From Actinomycetota bacterium (GTDB taxonomy: Bacteria; Actinomycetota; Geothermincolia; Fen-727; Anoxymicrobiaceae): a stretch of 35,693 bases of DNA. Below, one piece after another: positions 1-9,823 of the stretch. Below the pieces are notes generated by a model. That model saw nothing but the letters and a program-made list of their open reading frames with translations. It ran no database searches and was not told the origin of the DNA. Positions within the stretch are counted from its first letter, which is position 1. Every line of letters begins with the position of its first letter. Both the position numbers and the translations under genes were made by a program. The stretch lies in NCBI GenBank assembly GCA_016927325.1, contig JAFGMY010000058.1:1-35693 (forward strand). Reading direction: 5' to 3'.

Positions 1-641
1 CCCAGCGAATAAACCGCGGAACCGATCTCACGCCCGTAGGGCACTATCCTTGTTTCCCAACCCAACTGGACACCTATGCTGTCCAGCTGTTCGGCTACCG
101 TTGTTCCATTGAAGTTTCCGCTGGTCCATATGTACAGGCTCTTTTCCTGAAGCTCCTTAACGATATTTTCGGCCGTCTCCGGATCGGGGGCGGAACCGGC
201 CAATGCGCAGAACCCCGGTGCGGTACCGTCTACGAACTCCACGCCGCGCTCACGCATGATAACGTCGTCGGCTGCACCGAGCCAAATACCGTTAACGGGG
301 TTAGGCCCATCCACATATTTTATAGCTTCCTCGATCTCCTCCATAAAAAGTGTCGCCATCCCGGCATCCAGGGTAGGACCAAGGTAAGGAGTCCACATGT
401 TCTCCGCGGGAACGGGCGGCAGAAGATCCTCCGCGATCTGCATGATCTTCGGACAATCGGAAAGTTTTTCCACTTTCTCACCGGTCATCGCGTAAATGAT
501 CGGAAGGTAGTAGGCAGTGTTGGGAAACCCTATCTCCTGGTTTCCCCCCAGTTTCTCCAGTGCCTCTTCCAACCTCCCCGCAACACGATCATGTATGGCG
601 TGAGCGCCACGAATCGCGGCGCTTGCAATAATCTTAGACAT
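1..641 (-). CDS. acsB: CO-methylating acetyl-CoA synthase (CODH/ACS beta/alpha subunit), N-terminal part; gene continues past the left edge
   Basis: Open frame absent from the ORF track because it has no stop in the window. ATG at 641 preceded by GGAGG. Translation MSKIIASAAIRGAHAIHDRVAGRLEEALEKLGGNQEIGFPNTAYYLPIIYAMTGEKVEKL...DGTAPGFCALAGSAPDPETAENIVKELQEKSLYIWTSGN, typical of ACS N-terminal domain; next to cooS and acsD. Confidence 0.88.
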   Translation of the reverse strand, partial: MSKIIASAAIRGAHAIHDRVAGRLEEALEKLGGNQEIGFPNTAYYLPIIYAMTGEKVEKLSDCPKIMQIAEDLLPPVPAENMWTPYLGPTLDAGMATLFMEEIEEAIKYVDGPNPVNGIWLGAADDVIMRERGVEFVDGTAPGFCALAGSAPDPETAENIVKELQEKSLYIWTSGNFNGTTVAEQLDSIGVQLGWETRIVPYGREIGSAVYSL

Positions 642-699
642 CCAACTAACCTCCTTTAACAGCGCGACTTCTTGCCGCGCCAATAAGCCAAATTCTCAA

Positions 700-2658
700 T
701 TACTCGATTTCCAGTTCCCTTCTCATAGCCATGTCGAACAGCACTCGCTCGCGCTTTCCGAGAATTCCGAGCGCTTCGCGCTTCTTGTCAATGTGGGTGA
801 GTATCTTTCCAACCATCTTTTCAGGGTCGGACTCAAAGTCCCACATCGCTCCATAGATGTTCTCATACTCCTTGAACAGAAAATCGGTAAATTTCTGGCT
901 ACCGAGAGTCGGCCATTTCACGCCAAAAACCGTATACACTCCACTGGTAACGAAGTAGTGGCCGATAGATATTGCTTTTTCGCTCATCCACTCCGGCGCC
1001 GCGCCGGCAACCGGCAGATCGCTGATATCCTTTCCGAGGCCCCCCTCTTTGACCATCGCGGTGCATGACATCAATATCCGGCTGTTATCGACGCAAGAAC
1101 CTGCATGCAGAACCGGCGGAATCCCGACGGCCTCACATATCTCATAAAGGCCCTTGGGGCACTTATCCTTAGCGCTTTCCGGCGACATCAAACCGGTCTT
1201 AGCGACCGACTGCGCCGCGCAGCCCGTCATTACCACCAGACAACCGTTGGCCACAAGCTCCTCGGTCACCCGCTGATGAATCAAGTCATGCGGCACCCTT
1301 GGGTTGTTACACCCCACCACGCCGACTACCCCGCGGATCCGGCCGTCGATAATGCCGTCGTTCAACGGGCGGTAAGAAGCTCGGAAACGGCCGCCCAGCA
1401 TATAATTGATGTACTCGTGTGTGTAACCGCCGATGAACTCCTCGGTGTCCTTCGGGATATCGACTTTGCCCCGGTTTGAGAAGTTATCGATCGCCATTTC
1501 AACGATCTTTTCCGCGGTCTCGAGAGCGCTTTCTTCATGGAACTCCAGGTGCTCCGCCAGCGGCATTTTACCCTTGGGGCTCGTCGTGATAACTTTGGTG
1601 TGATAACACTGTGACAACTGGCCGATCGCCTGGTAGATGCACTGTACGTCGACTACCATCGCTTCCACTGCACCAGTCAGTATCGCCATTTCCTGCTGCA
1701 AAACATTCCCGGCGATGGGTATTCCGTGCCTGGAAAGGATCTCATTCGCGGTACAGCAGATACCGGAGATGTTGATTCCGCTCGCGCCTTTCTCCTTGGC
1801 TTTTTCAATCAACTTTGGATTCTGCACGGCAAGCAGTATCATTTCGGAAAGAAGAGGCTCGTGCCCGTGGACGATAATGTTTACCTGGTCCTCTTCAAGG
1901 ACACCCAGGTTTATCTTCGACTTTATAGCTTTGGGTGAACCAAACAGGACGTCCTGAAGTTCAGTGGCAAGCATCGATCCGCCCCACCCGTCACCGAGCG
2001 CGCATCGTGTCCCCTGGATCATGATATTTTCCATCTCCTGGTCCACGCCGATGTGTGTACGGTGTAAAACCTCGACGATTTCACGGTCTATGCCCCTCGG
2101 GAATACCCCAAGCTTCCGCCAGAGTTCCTGCCTTGGCTCCGGGGCCCTCTGAGCGAACTCTATTTCTCCGGTCTGGTTGCCGAACATCGCAAGGCATTTC
2201 TCGCCGACCTCCAGGCCGATCTCCTCTATCGGTCGGTCCCCGACTTCCACACCGATATCCGCCGCGATCTCCAGCAGCCTCATCCTATCCTTGATTTTAT
2301 AATCCGCAGTTTCGCCTTTCGACGCCATTATCATGGTCTCGGCTACAGCGCGCCCGTGGTCTGAGTGAGCAGCTGCCCCTCCGGCAATCATTCTTACGAA
2401 ATTCCTTGCAGCCACCACTTCGGCGGTCGCCCCGCAGATGCCACGCTTCTCCGGTTCGCCTTCCTTCTTGGGCGGCGTCAGCCTGCAGGGGCCCATGGCG
2501 CAGTTCTTGCAGCAGATGCCGCTTTCGCCGATGGTGCAGGCTTTCATCTGCTCAGTCCTGGAAAAAGCGGTCGACTGGTCTTCGCCCGCCGCTTTCTTGA
2601 GCATTTCAATCGTCGCGTCGCACGACGTTCTTTCTGATAAATCACTCACGTGTCTCAA
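700..2658 (-). CDS. cooS/acsA: Anaerobic carbon monoxide dehydrogenase catalytic subunit
   Basis: 652 aa with CCKNCAMGPCRL cluster motif, GICGATAEVVAARNFVRMIAGGAAAHSDHGR, and C-cluster region motifs GVVGCNNPR, MTGCAAQ, HAGSCVDNSR. Confidence 0.96.
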   Translation of the reverse strand: MRHVSDLSERTSCDATIEMLKKAAGEDQSTAFSRTEQMKACTIGESGICCKNCAMGPCRLTPPKKEGEPEKRGICGATAEVVAARNFVRMIAGGAAAHSDHGRAVAETMIMASKGETADYKIKDRMRLLEIAADIGVEVGDRPIEEIGLEVGEKCLAMFGNQTGEIEFAQRAPEPRQELWRKLGVFPRGIDREIVEVLHRTHIGVDQEMENIMIQGTRCALGDGWGGSMLATELQDVLFGSPKAIKSKINLGVLEEDQVNIIVHGHEPLLSEMILLAVQNPKLIEKAKEKGASGINISGICCTANEILSRHGIPIAGNVLQQEMAILTGAVEAMVVDVQCIYQAIGQLSQCYHTKVITTSPKGKMPLAEHLEFHEESALETAEKIVEMAIDNFSNRGKVDIPKDTEEFIGGYTHEYINYMLGGRFRASYRPLNDGIIDGRIRGVVGVVGCNNPRVPHDLIHQRVTEELVANGCLVVMTGCAAQSVAKTGLMSPESAKDKCPKGLYEICEAVGIPPVLHAGSCVDNSRILMSCTAMVKEGGLGKDISDLPVAGAAPEWMSEKAISIGHYFVTSGVYTVFGVKWPTLGSQKFTDFLFKEYENIYGAMWDFESDPEKMVGKILTHIDKKREALGILGKRERVLFDMAMRRELEIE

Positions 2659-2711
2659 CTCCTCGCTCTTCTTGAGCTTTTTATGTTAACCAGGTTGACT
2701 GGGGCTCCCGG

Positions 2712-3647
2712 CTACATCAACGAATCAATCACTTTCCGGACCGTCTTAATGGCATCCGGATGCCTCATCATAACAATGTTGGCTCCAGCCATCAGCAGGC
2801 AAGAGGCGGTGATTATCTCCCAGAATACACCGCGCCTGCTCTCGTCCCCCCACTCCGGGAACTCTGAAGCCGGCGCCTTTGCCTCCTTCGCTTTCCACGA
2901 CTCCCAACCTACATCCGCAATAAGTGGCATCTGGGTCATACCATCGTCCTGCTGGAGCGCGGCGATCTTCAACCTCTCCATTACCGAATAAGAATATTCA
3001 AGTCCATATCCCAGAGCCCCGGTAGTCGGGTCTATGATGATGCTTCCCACGTCAACGCCTAAATTGGAGAGCAGTACATTCAACTGCTTCGCCAGGTTGA
3101 CGTCTATCGGGGTCTTGGCAACGACACTCTGCTTGTAACCCAGTGAAGCGGCGCCGATAGTCTTGAAATTGTCCTCAACCGCGGGTCCCAGCAATACGTT
3201 CTTCCCTTCCGTCGCGGTCGCAACTGCTTTCAGGACCTCGCCGTCTTTTTCCACATCTTCGGCACCATAGACAATCACCGGAACATCTACGGCCTCTACT
3301 ACAGATTTCGCAGTCTGTGCCGCTTCTTCGGCCGACTTGTCGTCACCCTTCGGATCTGTGCTCTTGAGCCTGAGCGCTATAAGGTCCGCACCCCACTCGT
3401 CCTGGGCTTTCTTCGCCCACACTACCGGATCGGAGATAACATCAGCGAGCGGCTCCATAACAGCCGGAGGCCACCCCTGGGGATTATCGTCGCATACCTC
3501 AACCGCAATCAGCGGCCTGTTGGGCATTTGCCCGTCAAATAGATAAAATGGCAAAACATTTTCACCGCCAACCTTTACATCACCCGTTCCCAGGGAGACC
3601 TCGCGAATCTTTGATTCGGTTGTCTCAGTCGGCATCTCAAACGCCAT
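2712..3647 (-). CDS. acsD: CODH/ACS delta subunit (corrinoid iron-sulfur protein small subunit)
   Basis: 311 aa TIM-barrel-like protein (LYVGEN-type start, VEVCDD, DPTTGALGYGLEYSYSVMERLKIAAL) in CODH/ACS context. Confidence 0.92.
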   Translation of the reverse strand: MAFEMPTETTESKIREVSLGTGDVKVGGENVLPFYLFDGQMPNRPLIAVEVCDDNPQGWPPAVMEPLADVISDPVVWAKKAQDEWGADLIALRLKSTDPKGDDKSAEEAAQTAKSVVEAVDVPVIVYGAEDVEKDGEVLKAVATATEGKNVLLGPAVEDNFKTIGAASLGYKQSVVAKTPIDVNLAKQLNVLLSNLGVDVGSIIIDPTTGALGYGLEYSYSVMERLKIAALQQDDGMTQMPLIADVGWESWKAKEAKAPASEFPEWGDESRRGVFWEIITASCLLMAGANIVMMRHPDAIKTVRKVIDSLM

Positions 3648-3735
3648 TTTCCTTCACTTCCTTTCTAACCTTATATCTGTCTGGTTTCATTGATATTTCT
3701 CAATCAGACATGCCGTAAACATCGCACTCACTGTT

Positions 3736-4647
3736 CTATTCCAGCCCCGCCTGCATTTTAGCGGCGGTCAGGGCGTTCTTGAGCAGCATCATATTAGTGA
3801 CCGCTCCAACCCCGCCCGGCACGGGAGTTATAGCCTTGGCTTTTTCCTTCACGTCGTCGAAATCGACGTCTCCGACCGTCCTGGTCTTTGGCTTGCCCTT
3901 GTCGTTCAATACCGGATTGCCCTCTTCATCCAGGACTTTTACCCTGTTGATGCCGACATCTATCACAACCGCACCCTCTTTTACCAGGTCCGATGTAATA
4001 AGCCCCGCTTTCCCGGCGGCGACGATCAGTATATCCGCACCGGTCGTGTGCTTCTCCAGGTTGCCCGCCTGGGAAGTAAATATATGCGCTACGCTTGTCG
4101 TCGCGTTCCGGTTCAGTGCCAGCAGAGCGACCGGCTTTCCAACTATATTGCTGTGCCCCACGACAACGATTTCCGCGCCTTCAAACTCAACCCCTACGCG
4201 CTCCATCAGCTCAATGCAGGCCGAAGGAGTACATGGAGCCAGAGTCGGCTCTCCAAGGGTCAACCTTCCCATATTGAACGGGTGGAAGCAGTCGATGTCC
4301 TTGTCCACGCGGATGGTATTGATCACCGCCGAATCTGAAATGTGACCGGGAAACGGCCTCAGGGGAAGGATTCCGCTAACCTTGGGGTCCTCATTCAATT
4401 CTTTTACCACATTGACCACCTCTTCCTCGGTGGTCTCCTCCGGAAGGCTCTTGTCGATGTAATTGAACCCTACGGATTCACAGTTTTTCTCCACCTGGCC
4501 CCTGTACATCCTTGACCCGAAATCGTCTCCCACAAGCAGGGTTGCGATACCGGGGGTAATTCCTTTGTCGGCGAGCTTCTTTTTTTCAACTACTATTTCG
4601 TCCTTGATCTCATCAGCCACCGCGTTGCCGTCTATGATCTCAGCCAT
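3736..4647 (-). CDS. folD: Bifunctional methylenetetrahydrofolate dehydrogenase/methenyltetrahydrofolate cyclohydrolase
   Basis: Start placed at MAEIIDGNAVAD (4647), inside the longer track ORF. Motifs ATLLVGDDFGSRMYRGQVEKNCESVG, ILPLRPFPGH, VVVGHSNIVGKPVALLALNRNATT, ITPVPGGVGAVTNMML. Confidence 0.95.
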   Translation of the reverse strand: MAEIIDGNAVADEIKDEIVVEKKKLADKGITPGIATLLVGDDFGSRMYRGQVEKNCESVGFNYIDKSLPEETTEEEVVNVVKELNEDPKVSGILPLRPFPGHISDSAVINTIRVDKDIDCFHPFNMGRLTLGEPTLAPCTPSACIELMERVGVEFEGAEIVVVGHSNIVGKPVALLALNRNATTSVAHIFTSQAGNLEKHTTGADILIVAAGKAGLITSDLVKEGAVVIDVGINRVKVLDEEGNPVLNDKGKPKTRTVGDVDFDDVKEKAKAITPVPGGVGAVTNMMLLKNALTAAKMQAGLE

Positions 4648-4657
4648 ATTCAACACC

Positions 4658-5284
4658 TCACCCCAACTTTTCATAAGTCGTCTTTAATACTCTATTTTTC
4701 AACCCGGCTGTATTCGATAGTATATCTTCTATCGCGGACCATTTCTCATCCGCGAAAGCCTTGTCTTCAATACTTGCAAGATTAATCTTCACATTCAGTG
4801 CCGCGGACTGCGCGCCGGCGTCGGCCAGCAAAACCGCGACGCCTGCGTCGCTTACGGCGTTAACGTTGCCGATTTCAGCGGCAAGCTCGCTCAAACGCGC
4901 GACCTCGAGCGCATTCTCGGCAATTTGATAAGGCACCATGGTCGCGTCAAGAAGCGCCTCCTGTATCGCCTTTTTTCTGCTTGATTTCTCCTCGCCGGTC
5001 TCCCGTGGCATTTTAAAAGCCTTTGACAACACCCCGTATACTTCGGTGTCTTTCTGAACCAGTTCCTGAAGATTACGCCTGACACTTTCCGCCGACTCGA
5101 GCAGACCGGCTATGCGATCCTGTACATCACTATATTTTTCTTTTCCAACAGTGAGATTCGCCACCATGCTCACCAGAGCCGCTCCTATGGCAGACGCCAG
5201 AGCGCAGGCGGCACCGCCCCCGGGTTCAGGTGAACCGGAAGCAAGCTTATCCATGAACTGCAGTATCGGACCGTCCATGTACAT
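4658..5284 (-). CDS. fchA: Formiminotransferase-cyclodeaminase family protein (methenyl-THF cyclohydrolase FchA type)
   Basis: 208 aa; FTCD_C-type N-terminus ILQFMDKLASGSPEPGGGAACALASAIGAALVSMVANLTVGKEKY; between folD and cooC. Confidence 0.9.
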   Translation of the reverse strand: MYMDGPILQFMDKLASGSPEPGGGAACALASAIGAALVSMVANLTVGKEKYSDVQDRIAGLLESAESVRRNLQELVQKDTEVYGVLSKAFKMPRETGEEKSSRKKAIQEALLDATMVPYQIAENALEVARLSELAAEIGNVNAVSDAGVAVLLADAGAQSAALNVKINLASIEDKAFADEKWSAIEDILSNTAGLKNRVLKTTYEKLG

Positions 5285-5287
5285 CTA

Positions 5288-6058
5288 TCACACCACCCCC
5301 TGAAGAATTTCTTCCAGCATTCCTCGAACCGTAACCATTGCGGGGGACCTGTCGTCCAATTCCACAATAGGGCGGCCATTCAGATCCAACTCGGCGATAC
5401 CGGGGTCGTCGGGAATAAAACCGGCAATATTCAAACCTGTCTCTTCCGCGGCCGCCACCAGTTTTTCATCGACCGGGAATTTAGCCCTGGAAACGACAAG
5501 GTAGGACCTGCCCGTTTCAAGTTCCATCTCCCCACCCAGCTCATCTATTCTCTTCGCCGTCTCCAGGCCCCTCCTGGATGGATCGCTCACGATAAACATA
5601 TGGTCGACCGAACGCGTTGTCCTCCGGCTTAAATGCTCCATTCCCGCTTCATTGTCAATCACTACAAAACGGTAATGCTCCTGCATCCCGTCAAGAAGGA
5701 CCCTGAGCATATTATTAATTGCGCAATAACAACCCGGACCTTCGCCTCTTCCCATACTAAGCAGGTCAAAGTCCCCTGATTCCACGAGTGCCTGCTCCAC
5801 CTGCATCTCAAGAATATCCTGCTTGGACATTCCCGCGGGAAGTTTCTGCTGCTGGATATCACGGGACATGCCCTCCCGAAGAGATCCCACGGTACTGGTA
5901 ATTTCTACGCCGAGGGCCATGTCGAGGTTGCTGTTGGAGTCAGCATCCACGGCGAGTACCGGCTTCAGATTATTATCTATTAAATACTTTATAATCAAAG
6001 CCGACAGTGTGGTCTTTCCGGTGCCCCCTTTGCCTGACACAGCTATAACGGTTGTCAA
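5288..6058 (-). CDS. cooC: CODH nickel-insertion/maturation ATPase (CooC/AcsF family)
   Basis: 256 aa; deviant Walker A IAVSGKGGTGKTTLSA, VDADSNSNLDMALG, CYCAINNMLR, VIDNEAGMEHLSRRTTRSVD. TTG start overlaps the upstream stop (TTGA). Confidence 0.94.
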   Translation of the reverse strand: MTTVIAVSGKGGTGKTTLSALIIKYLIDNNLKPVLAVDADSNSNLDMALGVEITSTVGSLREGMSRDIQQQKLPAGMSKQDILEMQVEQALVESGDFDLLSMGRGEGPGCYCAINNMLRVLLDGMQEHYRFVVIDNEAGMEHLSRRTTRSVDHMFIVSDPSRRGLETAKRIDELGGEMELETGRSYLVVSRAKFPVDEKLVAAAEETGLNIAGFIPDDPGIAELDLNGRPIVELDDRSPAMVTVRGMLEEILQGVV

Positions 6059-8040
6059 TTGTCGCTACCTCCAGCTTCCCCCCGCGCGGTGCGAGCCCTT
6101 TCCCTGGCTTCTTCCAGCCTGCGCATAACGGTTGGAAAATTTTTCGAGTGCGTGTGGGGGAGAAACAGCGCCGAAACGTACTGGTCCATGAACTTGGCAT
6201 TCGTGGAAAGCTCGAGATAAGTCATCATCCTGGCTATCCGCTCGGCTTCCTTGATGAGATTGCCGGAAAGCGCCATAAGGTAACTCCCCAGCAGCGAACC
6301 GTTCCCCACAAACTTGATCTTCTCGGTATCAACGTCGGGAAGCAAACCGATAATTATAGCTTTGTCGATCTCGAGATATCTTCCGAAAGCTCCCGCGATC
6401 AGGATTTCGTCCAGCATATCGAGCGTCATGCCCACTTCCTCCATCATAATGTTGATACCGGCGAAAACTGCCGCCTTGGCGCGCATCAGGTTGTCAACAT
6501 CGACATCGGTAATAACAATGTCGCGGTGGGTTCCGGTTTCCTCCGCCCAGGCGATCACGTACTCTCCTCCGTTGTTTCCCTCGCGGACGCGCGGGGTGTC
6601 CAGATCGACGTTTACCTTTCCCCGTTCATCCAGGATGCCTGTAAGGAACATCTCCGCGAGAAGGTCGATCAGGCCTGAGCCGCATATCCCCACCGCATGC
6701 TTGCTGCCGACGGTGATGATCATCGGCTCGAGCGTCGCCTCGTTTATCCTGACCTGCTCGATAGCCCCTCTCGTCGCCCTCATGCCGTGTTTTACACCCG
6801 CCCCTTCAAAAGCCGGACCGGCGGAACAGGAACAGGCCAGCATCCAGTCTTTATTGCCAAGAACCATCTCTCCGTTGGTCCCGATATCGATATAGAGAGT
6901 CATCTTCTCGGAGTTGAACATCCCCGAAGCCAGGACTCCCGCCACGATATCCCCGCCGACATAAGATGCCACACCGGGAGTACAGTGCAGATATACTCCT
7001 GAAGCGATCCTGATGCCCAGGCTGCTTGCCTTTATCCACGGGAAATACTGCGCGACCGGAATATAGGGATCGACCCGGATGTATCTTGGGTCCAGGCCGA
7101 GAAGGAGATGCGTCATCGTAGTGTTTCCCGAGATGCAAAGATGGGTAATGCTGCAAAACTCGATGTTTGTCTTCTCCACCATTTCCTGGATCAGGTTCCA
7201 GATCGTGTTGACCACCGCGGACTGCAGCTTGGCGAGGCCGGTGGCCCTTGTCGAATAGATGATCCGCGATATCACATCTTCGCCGTACGGAATCTGACCG
7301 TTATAGTCAGCCGCCTCGGCGATTACCTTCCCGGTCTGAAGGTCTATCAACTGGGTCGCTATCGTAGTGGTGCCGAGATCGATGGCGATCGCAGCCTGCC
7401 GGAGAGTAGTGTCGCCCTTTTCTATCCTGACCGCTCTCAAATCGCTTCCGCGGTCGAGCACGGTCACCGTGACGTCAAAGGAAGATGCGCGTATCATTCC
7501 CGGCAGAGCCTGAAGCATCGGATAGTCGATGACCAGATCGTTCATTCCCGAAAGTCTGGCCAGGTCCCTTTTTATCCTTTCGGCGTCACTCAGGTTATCC
7601 TCAAGTGTCGGCTTTTCCATAATCAGATGGCGCTTGGTCGTCGGGGGATTGAGCTCCCATTGCGGGAGCCTCTTCGCCCAGTCCTCGGCTGAAAGGGTAT
7701 ATCCCTTGAGCGGAATTGGCGGGCGGCGCGTAAGCGCGCTCTTGTCACCGATCTGAGTCTCGATCGGCACCCTTACCTCGAGATCCGACTCTATGGATGA
7801 GCAGCACGCCAGGACATAACCCTGCTTTACTTCCTCCTCGGACAGTTTGACCCCGAGCTTCTGCTTGACATCGCCCTTTTCCACTATTACCCGGCACTTG
7901 CCGCACGATCCCTCACCGCCGCAGGAAGCGTTGATGTGGACGTCAGCCTTCATCGCCGCCCTCAGGAGGTTCTCTCCCCTGGCGACCTCTATACAACGCT
8001 CTTCGGGATGAAAACACACCCTGCACATATCGTTTTCCAA
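6055..8040 (-). CDS. Reductive activator of corrinoid protein (RACo-like; 2Fe-2S ferredoxin domain plus ASKHA/DUF4445)
   Basis: 661 aa; N-terminal CGGEGSCGKCRV...CC ferredoxin motif, then AIDLGTTTIATQLID, DIGTNGEMVLG, CSAGPAFEGAGVKHGMRATRGAIE, GICGSGLIDLLAEM, IAGAFGRYLEIDKAIIIGLLPD. Confidence 0.92.
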   Translation of the reverse strand: MENDMCRVCFHPEERCIEVARGENLLRAAMKADVHINASCGGEGSCGKCRVIVEKGDVKQKLGVKLSEEEVKQGYVLACCSSIESDLEVRVPIETQIGDKSALTRRPPIPLKGYTLSAEDWAKRLPQWELNPPTTKRHLIMEKPTLEDNLSDAERIKRDLARLSGMNDLVIDYPMLQALPGMIRASSFDVTVTVLDRGSDLRAVRIEKGDTTLRQAAIAIDLGTTTIATQLIDLQTGKVIAEAADYNGQIPYGEDVISRIIYSTRATGLAKLQSAVVNTIWNLIQEMVEKTNIEFCSITHLCISGNTTMTHLLLGLDPRYIRVDPYIPVAQYFPWIKASSLGIRIASGVYLHCTPGVASYVGGDIVAGVLASGMFNSEKMTLYIDIGTNGEMVLGNKDWMLACSCSAGPAFEGAGVKHGMRATRGAIEQVRINEATLEPMIITVGSKHAVGICGSGLIDLLAEMFLTGILDERGKVNVDLDTPRVREGNNGGEYVIAWAEETGTHRDIVITDVDVDNLMRAKAAVFAGINIMMEEVGMTLDMLDEILIAGAFGRYLEIDKAIIIGLLPDVDTEKIKFVGNGSLLGSYLMALSGNLIKEAERIARMMTYLELSTNAKFMDQYVSALFLPHTHSKNFPTVMRRLEEARERARTARGEAGGSDN

Positions 8041-8107
8041 CCTTCCGCTCTCCTTTGTTTTAAGGATGCCCGAAGATGCCGGGCCGGCATTACAGGCCGC
8101 TATCCGT

Positions 8108-9823
8108 CTAGAACAAGCCCATTATCCTGCCGTTTTCATCAAGCTCGACCTTGTTTCCGGCGGGCTGGCTTGGAAGCCCCGGCATGGTCCTCATGTCGCC
8201 GCAAAGCGGGAAAATGAAGCCCGCGCCTACAGATGGCTGAATGTCCCTTATCGGCAGCCTCCAACCTTGGGGGCGGCCCTTTTTTGTCGGATCGTGTGAA
8301 AGCGAAAGGTGAGTTTTTGCCATGCAGAGCGGGAGCTTGTCGAATCCCGCGTCGGTGAGACGCTTGATGGAAGCTTCAGCAACAGGCGCGTAATCGACTC
8401 CTTCGGCACCGTATATTTTGGTAGCCACCTTCTCAATCTTTTCCTTTATCGAATCCTCAAGGTCGTAGAGATAATGGAAATCGTTCTTCATATCGCAGGC
8501 TTTCACTATCGCTTCCGCCGCCGCGGTACCACCCGCACCGCCTTCCGCCCAGACGTTTATCGGCTCGCAGAAATCGGCGCCCGCTTCAAGCGAGATTTCG
8601 CGGATCATTTCCGTTTCCTTGTCATGGTCCGTCGTCCGGTGGTTGATTGTCACCACGACCGGCACCCCGAATGATTTCATGTTCTCGATATGCTTGACGA
8701 TATTCTGACAACCGTTCTCCAGGGCTTCGTAGTTCTCTTTCGCCTGAACGTCATCAGGAATCGGCTTGCCGGGGACCGCGGGGAACGCCCCACCGTGCAT
8801 CTTAAGAGCCCTGACCGTGGAGGTAATAACAACACAGTCGGGCCTGATTCCGTACCGTTCCATCGCCCTTACCTTGATGTGCATCATCTTCTCCGCACCG
8901 CAGTCGGCACCGAAACCGCTCTCGGTTATCACGTAGTCGGCCAGCTTGGTGGCGATCAGGTCGGCAACCACCGAATTGTTGCCCTGGGCTATGTTCGCAA
9001 AGGGGCCTGCGTGCATAAAGCAGGCGTTCCCTTCAAGAGTCTGAATAAGGTTCGGATTGATGGCATCCTTAAGAAGAACCGCCATGGCACCCGCGCATTT
9101 CAAATCGGAAGCGGTAACCGGCTTTCCGTCATAATCATAAGCCACGACGATTCTCTTCAGCCTTTCGACCAGGTCGGGAAGGCTGTCGGCCAGCGCCAGG
9201 ATAGCCATAACCTCGGATGCGACGGTTATATCGAATCCGGTCTGGCGCGGATAACCGTTTGCCTTCCCCCCAAGACCGACAACGATATCGCGCAATGCCC
9301 TGTCACTTATGTCAACGACCCGTCTCCAGGAGACAGTCAACGGATCGATGTTCAGGGGGTTGCCTAGAAGAATACTGGTGTCTATGTACGCGGCAAGCAG
9401 GTTGTTGGCGGCCCCGACGGCGTGAATGTCACCGGTGAAGTGAAGGTTGAGGTCCTCCATTGGCACTACCTGGCTGTAGCCTCCGCCCGCAGCTCCGCCC
9501 TTGATGCCGAATACCGGGCCCATGCTGGGCTCGCGGATGCATATTATGGTGTTCTTGCCGATCTTGTTCATCGCCTCGGTCAGTCCGATCGAGGTTACGG
9601 TCTTTCCCTCTCCCAGCGGGGTCGGGGTTATCGCCGTTACATCAACATACTTCGCTGTTGGATTATTTTTGATTCTATCCAGAACATCCAATTTGACCTT
9701 GGCCTTGTACTTTCCATAAAGCTCCAGGTCGTCCTCTTCAAGTCCGATAGACTTGGCTATCTCCGTAATAGGCTTCATCTTGGCAGCTTGCGCTATCTCA
9801 AGATCGCTTGGCACGTTAACCAT
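8108..9823 (-). CDS. fhs: Formate--tetrahydrofolate ligase
   Basis: Start placed at MVNVPSDLEIAQ (9823), preceded by AAAGGAG. Motifs TAITPTPLGEGKTVTSIGL, REPSMGPVFGIKGGAAGGGYSQVVPMEDLNLHFTGD, FGADCGAEKMMHIK, AEGGAGG. Confidence 0.97.
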   Translation of the reverse strand: MVNVPSDLEIAQAAKMKPITEIAKSIGLEEDDLELYGKYKAKVKLDVLDRIKNNPTAKYVDVTAITPTPLGEGKTVTSIGLTEAMNKIGKNTIICIREPSMGPVFGIKGGAAGGGYSQVVPMEDLNLHFTGDIHAVGAANNLLAAYIDTSILLGNPLNIDPLTVSWRRVVDISDRALRDIVVGLGGKANGYPRQTGFDITVASEVMAILALADSLPDLVERLKRIVVAYDYDGKPVTASDLKCAGAMAVLLKDAINPNLIQTLEGNACFMHAGPFANIAQGNNSVVADLIATKLADYVITESGFGADCGAEKMMHIKVRAMERYGIRPDCVVITSTVRALKMHGGAFPAVPGKPIPDDVQAKENYEALENGCQNIVKHIENMKSFGVPVVVTINHRTTDHDKETEMIREISLEAGADFCEPINVWAEGGAGGTAAAEAIVKACDMKNDFHYLYDLEDSIKEKIEKVATKIYGAEGVDYAPVAEASIKRLTDAGFDKLPLCMAKTHLSLSHDPTKKGRPQGWRLPIRDIQPSVGAGFIFPLCGDMRTMPGLPSQPAGNKVELDENGRIMGLF

